Shown: positions 8,666 to 16,800 of the stretch, piece after piece
Numbering within the stretch: position 1 is the stretch's first letter
Layout of the letters: the number at the start of each line of letters is the position of its first letter
DNA from: Paenibacillus sp. J5C2022
GTDB taxonomy: Bacteria > Bacillota > Bacilli > Paenibacillales > Paenibacillaceae
Reading direction: 5' to 3'
DNA: 64,000 bases
NCBI RefSeq assembly: GCF_025567625.1
Contig: NZ_JAOQJC010000044.1
Location: forward strand, 1 to 64,000
Notes under the pieces: generated by a model
What the model was told of the DNA's origin: nothing
Database searches by the model: none
The model's input: only the letters and a program-made list of their open reading frames with translations
Translations under genes and position numbers: made by a program

Positions 8666-8671
8666 ATTATA
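8666..8671 (-). promoter_or_regulatory. -10 box of amino-sugar operon promoter
   Basis: TATAAT on the minus strand, with no good -35 at 16-18 bp (AACTTT at best), suggesting dependence on an activator such as the AraC protein encoded at 3003-3935. The leader to the SD is about 30 bases. Confidence 0.5.
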
Positions 8672-8768
8672 GCAACTGCGTCTGGAGCAAAGTTGACGTT
8701 TTTTTCGGAGATTGATTACATTTTTTACGATGAGAAATTGTTACTACTTAGCTACTTAGCAAGTAGGG

Positions 8769-9080
8769 GCTTATCCCTCAATATGGTCACATAGAATCGG
8801 AAAAGTAGTGGGAATTGTGCGCTATCGCTCATTTTGCTCACATAGCCCCGTCAAGCGTACCTTGTACCGCCGAAAAGTAGGGAGCTATCGCTCAATATGG
8901 TCACATAGAATCGGAAAAATAGAGAATAGTGTGCGCTATCGCTCATTTTGCTCACATAGCCCCGTCAAGCGTACCTTGTACCGCCGAAAAGTAGGAGCTA
9001 TCGCTCAATATGGTCACATAGAATCGGAAAAATAGAGAATAGTGTGCGCTATCGCTCATTTTGCTCACATAGCCCCGCCA
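8769..9080. repeat. Left array of the CTATGTGA core repeat
   Basis: About 2.8 copies of a 113-bp tandem unit, each holding two copies of a 24-bp core, on the minus strand CTATGTGA(G/C)CA-N3-TGAGCGATAG. Six cores start (plus-strand coordinate) at 8770, 8822, 8885, 8936, 8998 and 9049, so spacings are 52, 63, 51, 62 and 51 bp. The same core recurs in the opposite orientation at 29.8-30.1 kb. Small open frames that cross it have no SD and merely translate the repeat. The interval 8672-9394 otherwise shows no gene. Confidence 0.9.
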
Positions 9081-9147
9081 AGCATGCTTCGTACCGAATG
9101 GACCTAATTAGTAACGAAAAATTGTATGATTCCAATGAGAAAACTCC

Positions 9148-9335
9148 AGTGCTACATACACTGCAGGCACGATTACAGGCGACTTCGCCACTCTAGTGTT
9201 GGCTGCATACACTGCAGGCGCGATCGCAGACAGCTTCGCCACTCTAGTGTTGGCTGCATACACTGCAAGCGCGATCGCAGACAGCCTCGCCACTCTAGTG
9301 TTGGCTGCATACACTGCAGCCGCGTTCGGGCGAGT
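9148..9335. repeat. 51-bp tandem repeat, about 3.6 copies
   Basis: The segment CTCTAGTGTTGGCTGCATAC recurs at 9191, 9242 and 9293, an exact 51-bp period, with a diverged copy on the left and a partial one on the right. Each unit has inverted arms AGTGT/ACACT nine to ten bases apart, and GATCGC in the middle. The period is a multiple of three, which gives spurious repeat proteins on both strands. A following segment (TATTCAACTC, near 9353) also occurs downstream of the palindrome at 1.5 kb. Confidence 0.9.
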
Positions 9336-9394
9336 CACTCCACTAGCTTCAGGTATTCAACTCAAATTAATAAATTCACTTGGTAAAAAAGATG

Positions 9395-9423
9395 TTGAAC
9401 AATGTCGAAAAATATGATAATTT
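9395..9423 (+). promoter_or_regulatory. Promoter of purine operon
   Basis: TTGAAC, 17-bp spacer, TAATTT. It lies about 35 bases before the riboswitch aptamer, the right distance for a sigma-A promoter making the leader. Confidence 0.55.
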
Positions 9424-9455
9424 TCTATAGGTATTCATACCGAATATAAATGAAA

Positions 9456-9536
9456 GTCTCCCCCATATATTCCCGAAAATACGGTTCGGGAGTTTCTACA
9501 GAGAAACCGTCAATTTTTCTACTATGGAGTTGGAGT
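9456..9536 (+). ncRNA. Guanine-class purine riboswitch aptamer
   Basis: The three-way junction can be drawn from sequence. P1 is CCATA (9463-9467) with TATGG (9523-9527). P2 is CCCGAA/TTCGGG with the seven-base loop AATACGG. J2/3 is AGTTTCTAC. P3 is AGAGAAA/TTTTTCT with the seven-base loop CCGTCAA. J3/1 reads ACTA, so the specificity pyrimidine is C (9522), which by established knowledge selects guanine or hypoxanthine rather than adenine. A terminator follows directly, and the regulated genes are a purine permease and a phosphoribosyltransferase, as expected. Confidence 0.92.
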
Positions 9537-9550
9537 TACTGTTTACGCAA

Positions 9551-9590
9551 GCATTCTGGTTTCCAAACCATGGGATCAGAATGTTTTTTC
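9551..9590 (+). terminator. Riboswitch expression-platform terminator
   Basis: CATTCTG (9552-9558) pairs with CAGAATG (9577-9583), extended by TTCC/GGGA, and is followed by six T. It lies 15 bases past the aptamer and 70 bases before the permease start, so ligand binding should favour termination. Confidence 0.88.
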
Positions 9591-9658
9591 GCGAGGCGGC
9601 ATCTTCTACAATTGATCACTTCATCTGATGATAGGGGCAAAAAAGAAAGGAACGAACA

Positions 9659-10741
9659 ATGGAAGACATACTTCAGGACATTCTTGCTGCGATCAGCGTA
9701 GTTCTCAACGGATTGCCGCAGGGACTGCTGGCGCTCGCATTCGGCTTCGCCTCCATTCCCACCGCATTGGCCTTCGTCGTCGGCGCGGTCGGCAATGCCG
9801 CTACCAGCAACGTAGCGGTCATCTCTTATCAAGCGGAGACTATCACACTGGCCGGGACGATGGGCAAAAACATGCGGGAGCGGCTGTCGATGATTTTCTT
9901 CGGCGCATCCATCCTGCTTATTATCGGTCTGTTCGGCGTATTGGAGCGCGTTATCGACTGGATCGGTCCCGTCATTACAAGCGGGATGATGGCCGGTGTC
10001 GGCCTAATGCTGTCCAAGGTCGCCTGGGATATGGCGAAGAACGACCGGATTATCGGCGCGACCTCCATCTTCAGCGCACTAATGGTCTACATGCTGACGA
10101 AGGATCTCGTCTATACGATCACCGCATCCGTCATCCTCTCCAGCATCGTGTATAATATAATGAAGAAGAAGAGCGGCTCCGACAAGCAAGAAAGCAAGCC
10201 CGTTCCTAAAGAAGGGCTGAAAATGCAAAAGTTGATCCTCAATTCTACCGTAGTGCGGGGAGCGCTTGCCATGGCATGTCTCAACATCGGAGCGAATATC
10301 GCTTTCGGCAGAATTAATGAAGGCATCGCCGGCCAATCCGTCAATGTCGATACGTTGTCGGTCATCAGCAGCTTGGCGGATATGGCTTCGTCTCTGTTCG
10401 GCGGAGCGCCGGTGGAAATTATTATTTCCGCGACTGCGAGCGCACCGCATGCCGTGTGGTCCGGTGTACTGATGATGATCATAATGGCCGTCATCCTGTT
10501 TACAGGAATGCTGCCGAAGATCGGCAAATATGTTCCGAGCTCGTCAATTGCAGGCTTCCTGATGATTCTGGGCGCTATGGTAACATTGCCGGGCAATGCA
10601 GCCTCGGCTCTGACAGGCGAAGGGGCTGGCTCCGGCATCGTGGGCGGCGTTACAATGGTGATGACTGCGATTACCGATCCGTTCATCGGCATGCTGTCCG
10701 GCATCGTGGTAGAGACCTTGATGAACTGGTTCGGCATGTAG
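9659..10741 (+). CDS. NCS2-like purine (xanthine/guanine) permease
   Basis: A 360-residue membrane protein with 9-11 hydrophobic segments (for example LLALAFGFASIPTALAFVVG, MMIIMAVILFTGMLPKIG, IAGFLMILGAMVTLP). The stretch ASSLFGGAPVEIII resembles the conserved substrate-site region of nucleobase:cation symporters (NCS2/AzgA). At 360 residues it is shorter than the usual 420-450, so it may be a divergent branch. ATG 9659 has AAAGGAA upstream. The guanine riboswitch ahead of it is the best evidence that it carries guanine, hypoxanthine or xanthine into the cell. The phosphoribosyltransferase follows 54 bases later. Confidence 0.82.
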   Translation: MEDILQDILAAISVVLNGLPQGLLALAFGFASIPTALAFVVGAVGNAATSNVAVISYQAETITLAGTMGKNMRERLSMIFFGASILLIIGLFGVLERVIDWIGPVITSGMMAGVGLMLSKVAWDMAKNDRIIGATSIFSALMVYMLTKDLVYTITASVILSSIVYNIMKKKSGSDKQESKPVPKEGLKMQKLILNSTVVRGALAMACLNIGANIAFGRINEGIAGQSVNVDTLSVISSLADMASSLFGGAPVEIIISATASAPHAVWSGVLMMIIMAVILFTGMLPKIGKYVPSSSIAGFLMILGAMVTLPGNAASALTGEGAGSGIVGGVTMVMTAITDPFIGMLSGIVVETLMNWFGM

Positions 10742-10795
10742 CATAGAAGGGCATAGAAATAGTAAAAAGCAGGATTTGGCAGAGGAGGAGCAAGC

Positions 10796-11344
10796 ATGAA
10801 CACATATACGTTGTACATTGGCGGGCTGACAAGAGAGCTGCCCATTATACCGATATCGGATTCGCTCAGCATCGCGAGCTTCGTCATTCTCGGCGATACG
10901 GAGCTTGTGACGCAGACTGCGCAAGATATGGCAGCCAAGCTTCCTGAGGTGGACCTACTTGTAACAGCGGAGGCGAAGGGCATTCCGTTCGTCTATGAGC
11001 TGTCCAAGCAGCTTCGCATGAAGCGTTACGTCGTTGCGCGCAAGAGCGTGAAAGCTTACATGGGCGAGACGATATCCCACAAGGTGAACTCCATTACAAC
11101 GCAGAAGGAGCAGGAGCTCATATTGGAAAAGTCGGATGCGGAGCTCATTCGCGGCAAACGCATCGCCGTTGTCGATGACGTGATCAGCACGGGCGAATCC
11201 CTGCTGGCATTGGAGCAGCTTGTGGCGAAAGCAGGCGGCGAGGTTGTCGCAAGAGCGGCTATTCTGGCCGAGGGCGATGCCGCGAAGCGGGACGACATTA
11301 TTTTCCTCGGCGAACTGCCGCTGTTCCAGCACCAGTCGAAGTAG
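10796..11344 (+). CDS. Purine phosphoribosyltransferase (APRT/XPT-like)
   Basis: 182 residues of the type I phosphoribosyltransferase fold. The PRPP-binding signature is IAVVDDVISTGESLLA near residues 121-136, and the PPi-loop region LLVTAEAKGIPFVYELS lies near 57-73. This arrangement is like adenine and xanthine phosphoribosyltransferases, which join a free purine base to PRPP to make the nucleotide. ATG 10796 has GAGGAGG upstream. Placed with a permease under a guanine riboswitch, it most likely salvages imported guanine, hypoxanthine or xanthine, although overall it looks closer to the APRT group than to Bacillus Xpt. Confidence 0.85.
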   Translation: MNTYTLYIGGLTRELPIIPISDSLSIASFVILGDTELVTQTAQDMAAKLPEVDLLVTAEAKGIPFVYELSKQLRMKRYVVARKSVKAYMGETISHKVNSITTQKEQELILEKSDAELIRGKRIAVVDDVISTGESLLALEQLVAKAGGEVVARAAILAEGDAAKRDDIIFLGELPLFQHQSK

Positions 11345-11714
11345 AGCGCTTGTGCGCAGGTCGGCTCGGTGCTGGCCCTCGGCACTGGGCGTGCGAGGGT
11401 TGGCTGCAGGGCTCGGCCGGGGACTAGCTCGCCGTGCTAGACGCTGACGCTTGGGGCTGGACACACGACGCTGGGCCGGATGCCATTGACGCTAGGCCGA
11501 CTGCCGACGCTAACGGGTGCCATTGATGCTATTTTAGCCTTATACGTCCAAATCTGACTTTAACGGGTGTGACTGACGCTATTTGCTGCAAACTTGCCCC
11601 ATCGTAACGAAATGAGACAAATTAAGCTCCGCTGTGACCGTTACAATGGCATCACAGGAGAAACTAGACTCTTAGGCTCTCTAGCATCCGTTACAGTATA
11701 CAAATCATGCAAAT
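11345..11714. other. Gene-free interval with degenerate short repeats
   Basis: No credible coding frame. The first 150 bases are very GC-rich. A short motif, TAACGGGTG followed by about ten bases and CTATTT, occurs twice (near 11512 and 11559), and looser copies of GACGCT are scattered. No promoter, RNA gene or known riboswitch was recognised. Confidence 0.5.
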
Positions 11715-11758
11715 AAAAACCTCTGACGACTGCCGGTACAGTGTCAGAGGTTTTTTTT
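11715..11758. terminator. Bidirectional terminator between purine and glycan loci
   Basis: AAAAACCTCTGAC and GTCAGAGGTTTTTTTT form a perfect stem with A and T tracts on both flanks, so it can stop transcription from either side. It overlaps the stop codon of the DUF4838-like gene at 11757. Confidence 0.92.
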
Positions 11759-13718
11759 ACAAGCTTCGTAAAGATCCTTTCTCCCTTAAGGTCTGCATCA
11801 TGTTGTCGCAAGTTCGGATAAAATGAAAGGCATCAAACACGCGCACATAGTCCGGTTCCTTCTCCCAAATATTGAGCTTCACCGCCTCCCAATACAGGTC
11901 GGCCCGCTCGGACTCCTCCTCAATGAAGGCTCTCATGGCGGAAACAATGCTGCTCCAAATCTCCGCGTGCAGCGCAATGTAGTTCCAAGACACAATATGA
12001 ACATTCTGCAAGGAATCCTTGTCATTGCTGAGGTTTCTTCTCAGCACTTCGCTGAAGCGCTGAATCAGTACCGGGACTTCCTTCAGCAGTTCGAGATTTG
12101 CTTCTCCAGCTTGCTCAAGATTAATGCGATCAAACAAGTCTGACCAAGCTTCCATATATTCGAGAGCCAACAGACCGTCATCGCCAAATGCGCTGTGAAA
12201 GTAATCCTCTGCCTCTGCCCGTACATTGGTATCGGCATTCCACAATGTGCGCGCCATTACGGTTATGCCCAAGCCATGCGGAAAGAAGGAGCGTTGGACT
12301 TGACAGCTCATGTAACCATTCAAGCCAATGTGGCGTAAGTGCTTGATGTCCTCGCTGACGATGCGTGAAATTCGCATCAGGCCGGGATCGAGATAGTGTG
12401 CCCACATAAAAGGATAGTCGAAATCGATGCCCTCACCTTCGAACAAGCGTTGCCAAGCTTGAAGGAAAGCCAGATTGCCTGCCACTGTCGGCGGAAGCTC
12501 CAGCTTGTTGCGCTGGTAGGCTGGGAGCGGCGGGATCTTCTCCTCCATCCCGAAAGATTGACGATACGATCTTGTATAGGGAGCAAACAACAACATGAAG
12601 CGATCCGTGCACTGTATTCGTTCGTGCTCGGGAGGCCATAGCAAATCGATATAAAGCAGGAAGACAATTTTCGTCGGATACGCCTTCGCAGTCAGCGCTG
12701 CGTCCAGTTCGTTCAGCAGCTTCACATAACAATCCGACGGGGTGGTCATCGCACATGCCTCGCACTCGCATTGATTGTTCGAACCGTCGGACAGCCATAC
12801 ATGCAGCAGATCGATCTCGGGATGCCGGCCGGCATATTCTGCGATCTCCGCTACCATCTTTGTGCGAACGGATGGATTTGAATAGCATAGATTCGTATTG
12901 AGCGGAATCCCGCCGAACAGCTTTCGCTCTCCGCCGATCATCGCCATGCTGGAGAGTGCTTCCTCCGGAACATCTCCCTCCCACTTTTCGTCCCAGCTGA
13001 TGCCGCGGATGCCGAACGGCTCACACGTCCAGCCATGTCCGACCGCGTGATAGATCATGCCTCGCTTGGCAAGCTCGCGAACGATTCGGGCCACATACTC
13101 TTCCGCCTTTGCCAGATCAAAGTCTTCCTCCTCCGGCACAAGGGGATTATGAGCATGCCGGTACCAGCGGGCGAAGAATACATAAGCTTCCCTAAACTGA
13201 ATAAAATAACTGTTCATCCCTACCTTGGGCAACCAATCAATCATCGCCGTTACATGGTCGATGGACACGGCGCCTTCGATGCATACGCCCCGATGGCGGT
13301 AGGACGGAGTCTCTTGCAGATCCACATTGGTATGAAATAGCGGCTTGGAAGGAATAAACGCGCCATCGTCTCCCGGGCGCACCCATCTGCAGCCTGCTTC
13401 CGTCAAGTAACGATAGACCGCTTGCAGGACACTGCGCGGATGAAGTCCCGCGATAATTCCTTCGCAGCCCGTCATCTTCACGGTTATCTCATCATCGTAA
13501 GGAGAGAAAAAACCGCTCGAGCTAGCCAGGAGGGAGAATTGCGAATATTCCCCCACCCATATAGCCGGAATGAGATGGTCATATTGTTCAAAGCTTCTAA
13601 CGGAAACTGGCATCCCTGTCATTGCGTGTACATACCGCTCCAATTCGCTTACGGCGAAACGGGTTGGCTCCTGCTTCATCGCGCTGTCGACGACTGCGAT
13701 ATCAATCCGTCTGTTCAT
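11757..13718 (-). CDS. DUF4838-domain protein (glycosidase-like)
   Basis: 653 residues. The N-terminal 110 residues look like the small alpha/beta domain that precedes the barrel in alpha-glucuronidases and GH20 enzymes (FAVSELERYVHAMTG; LTEAGCRWVRPGDDG). A TIM-barrel-like region of the DUF4838 type follows, with the family's Cys-rich piece HVWLSDGSNNQCECEAC near residue 310. No signal peptide, so it is cytoplasmic. The frame extends up to ATG 13832, but ATG 13718 has a strong GGAGG 8 bases upstream and the longer start has none. It is the last gene of the locus, 169 bases after the giant protein. Likely acts on an imported oligosaccharide; the reaction is unknown. Confidence 0.8.
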   Translation of the reverse strand: MNRRIDIAVVDSAMKQEPTRFAVSELERYVHAMTGMPVSVRSFEQYDHLIPAIWVGEYSQFSLLASSSGFFSPYDDEITVKMTGCEGIIAGLHPRSVLQAVYRYLTEAGCRWVRPGDDGAFIPSKPLFHTNVDLQETPSYRHRGVCIEGAVSIDHVTAMIDWLPKVGMNSYFIQFREAYVFFARWYRHAHNPLVPEEEDFDLAKAEEYVARIVRELAKRGMIYHAVGHGWTCEPFGIRGISWDEKWEGDVPEEALSSMAMIGGERKLFGGIPLNTNLCYSNPSVRTKMVAEIAEYAGRHPEIDLLHVWLSDGSNNQCECEACAMTTPSDCYVKLLNELDAALTAKAYPTKIVFLLYIDLLWPPEHERIQCTDRFMLLFAPYTRSYRQSFGMEEKIPPLPAYQRNKLELPPTVAGNLAFLQAWQRLFEGEGIDFDYPFMWAHYLDPGLMRISRIVSEDIKHLRHIGLNGYMSCQVQRSFFPHGLGITVMARTLWNADTNVRAEAEDYFHSAFGDDGLLALEYMEAWSDLFDRINLEQAGEANLELLKEVPVLIQRFSEVLRRNLSNDKDSLQNVHIVSWNYIALHAEIWSSIVSAMRAFIEEESERADLYWEAVKLNIWEKEPDYVRVFDAFHFIRTCDNMMQTLREKGSLRSL

Positions 13719-13887
13719 CCTCTCATCCTCCAACTCCAAGTAGTGGTTTAGCCAATAGAGAGCGGCTTCATAGGAATTGAGCGGCATATCGCTAAGATTA
13801 AGATAGACAATTGGTTCGTTGGCTGCCAACATGCTTCAACAGATGCCGCATTGCTTTGAGTCTCGCCGCTTTCAGCCCCACCTTCCT

Positions 13888-16800
13888 CTACCACTCATTC
13901 CTAGCGTCTTCTTCACTATCATCCTCATCCATGGCCTCGTCCCGATCCTTCCAGCCGTCTTCCGACGGAAGCACCGAACACTCGGACCCTACCAAGGTAA
14001 CTTGAGGCTTGCCTAGCGAAGTGTCCTGAATGATGAGCTCATCCATGTACACATCCGTGCCGGTACCGCTTCCTGCGGCGATCATCAGATGCTTTACCGC
14101 CTCGCCCGGATGGGCCGCCGCGACCGTTCCCTTATGATCGCCATTCACGTAAATATCTGCATGGTCCGCCGCCAGATCGAAGTCGATCGTCACTTTGAAC
14201 CACTCGTTCAGCGCGACATTCGTCGGCACCGGCAACGGCTGGAATTGCGAGCCCGATTGATTGCCCTGCGTCGTCACTTCCATCATGTCCTGCAGCTCGC
14301 CTACGAATGAGAAGGCTGTGTCGCTATAGGCTTGATGCACCTTCACATAACGAGCTTGAACCGACATGCCGGACAGCGTAATATTGCCGCCCGTCTTGTC
14401 GAACGTCCAGCCGCTTGCCAGCGTCCAGTCGCCGTCGTTGTTGTCACTCACGTACACTTCCAGGTCGCCTGCTTCGATCCGGCTGCTGCCGTCGTTGTCC
14501 TTCAGCTTCACTTCCAGCACCGTCTCCACGCGGCCCAGATCGACGCCGATGCTTCTGTCCTTGTAGTCCAGAGCGAAGCCGCCCGAGTACCCGAGATGCG
14601 TCAAGTTGCTCGTCGCAGGCGATAGATCGTCAGCAATGTAGCCCGCCACCACATCCACATAGGGCTGGGAAGCGTCCGAATAGCGCACGGTGCCGTTCTC
14701 ATCGACCTGCAGCATGAAAGCAGTGCCGACCGCATTCCAGTGCGTCGAATAACCTTCCTGCAAGGAAATATGCACATCGCTGTCAAAGCTGGCGCCATTC
14801 AGCCAGAACGACACGCTGCCCTCTCTCATCGCCGGGAACATACGCGAACCCGCCGTCACCCGCTTCGTCTCTTCATGATCGTGAAGCCTCAGCGAACGCT
14901 GCCCTTGCTTGGCGCGGTTCGCACTCGACTCCAGCGTGCCGAACTTCGTCGTCTGCCACCAGTAGTCGTTCGCCAGACGGCTGCCATCGTTCTCCGTCAA
15001 GCCGTTGTTCTCATATTCGAAATCATCCATAGCGCCGTGGCTGCGGTAGAGGTAACGGTAGAAATCCTCAATCAGCATCGAGTGCGCTCCCTCGCCCGAC
15101 CAAGCGAACAAATAATCGCCGCTCCCCGCCGGCACATGGTCGGCTTCCGTAACACGTCGTGATTGTTCGAAGGCGTACCACCCCGGCGCGGACAGGCGCG
15201 TCCGGCCCAGCAAGTCGCGATAGCCGTTCCAGCTGCCCGCCTCGTCCGAGCTGTATGCCGCGGTCAGATCATTGCGGTAATAGCTGCCGCTATTCATCGC
15301 ATTATGTCCCGACCAATTGAGCAGAATATCGCCATTGTCCATCCGGCTGAGAGCAGGCATCGTATTCGTGCTCATCACCTCGCTATCGGCCACAGGCGTC
15401 CAGTTCGCTCCTTCATCTGTCGATACACTGGAGGCGAAACTGAACTTATCCGACCGTTGCTGCCTCAAGTACATCCTCAAGGAACCGTCCGCCAGTTCCA
15501 CGACCGCGCTCTCCGAGATGCCGCCTTCTCCGCCAACGGCAGGAATGCTCAGATCGTTCACGCTCTTCGTCCACGTGGCTCCATCGTCATCCGAATAGAC
15601 CACTCCGCCTCCGAATGTACCGTCCGCTCCGATGACGTAAGAGATCGGAGCAACCAGCCGGCCCGAGTCCGTCCGGATCGGATTGGCGTACGTAAGCGCG
15701 TAATGCACGGGATCTCCGCCCGCCGTCGTCATGCCCGTCACCTGCACGGGCTGCCCGAATACAGGCTTGCCCTGCTGGAAGCCGGTCGACTTCACGAAGT
15801 AGAGATCCGTCCGGCACTGCGAGGCGTCCAGACAATCCGCCGCACCGTTATTCCATACGTTGAAGTAATGATAGGAATAGAACATGACGTACACCGTCCC
15901 CGTCGCCGGATCGACATATGCCCCGCCGGGGCTGTCCAGCGAGACGCCCGCTCGGCTGCCGGGAGAGATGAACGGCTCCGGAGCCGACCAGGTGCGCCCG
16001 TTATCGATGGAGTATTGAGCATGGATGCCTTCTGTCTTCGTCGTCTGCGCCACAAGCACCAGCGTGCCGTCCTGCAGCCGGATCGGCTTCACATTGGCTC
16101 CGAATCCAAGCTCGCCTTGCGAATCGTGCTGCTGCAGCGTCTTGTTGCCGTATTCCACCTGCAGCGCTTCCTGCGCCGCGCCGCGGAACGAAGCCGCCGG
16201 ATTGCCGTAATACATCCATATCGTCGCATCATCAGCGGCAGCCAGCTCCGGAATGCGGACGAAGAAGCCGTCATCGTCCATATAGAAGTGCAGCTCCCGT
16301 CCGTTATCGTCGGCGAACCGCACATCGCGGTAATCGCTCTGCAGCTTGCCGGCCGCTATAAGGCCGGCTGTATCAAGCGACTGCTTCGTGACATATACGG
16401 CGTGATCATACAATATGCCATTGCCGGAGTTCGCAACCTGAATCTGTTTGCTATAGCTCCAGTCTCCGCCGCCCGATGCCGTCCAGCTCCCGGCCGGCAT
16501 ATTGAATACTTTCATCATCTGCTGCAGGTTGGCATTCTGGTACGTAAAGCTGGAATCATCGAAGTGATTATGCACCTTGACATACCCTGCCGTCTCCGAG
16601 AAGTTGTACAGGATGATTCTCTCGCCTAACTTCAGGAAATCCCAATCCTGCACTTTCGTATAAGTCGCATTATCGTTACTGACATAGAGCGACAGATCCG
16701 GCTTCTCCACGCGGCTCAAAGGCTGGGTGCCTAACAACTCGATAGAGTTGAACGATTGCTCCTCCCCCAGATCGGCGCCGACACTGCGATAATCGTAATC

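Noticed and set aside
8808-9338. Small repeat-coded proteins on both strands, and the idea of a CRISPR array
   Set aside because: Frames arise from 113- and 51-bp tandem repeats. For CRISPR, the sequences between cores are themselves repeated, so there are no unique spacers, and no cas gene is present.
9450-9701. 83-codon frame at the purine leader
   Set aside because: It covers the riboswitch aptamer and terminator and lacks an SD.
13719-13832. 38-codon N-terminal extension of the DUF4838-like gene
   Set aside because: ATG 13832 has no SD, while ATG 13718 has GGAGG at ideal distance. The extension may still be translated at low level.
15163-16629. 488-codon plus-strand frame inside the giant gene
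   Set aside because: Antisense shadow of the sialidase-like region; composition is Arg/His-rich with no domain.
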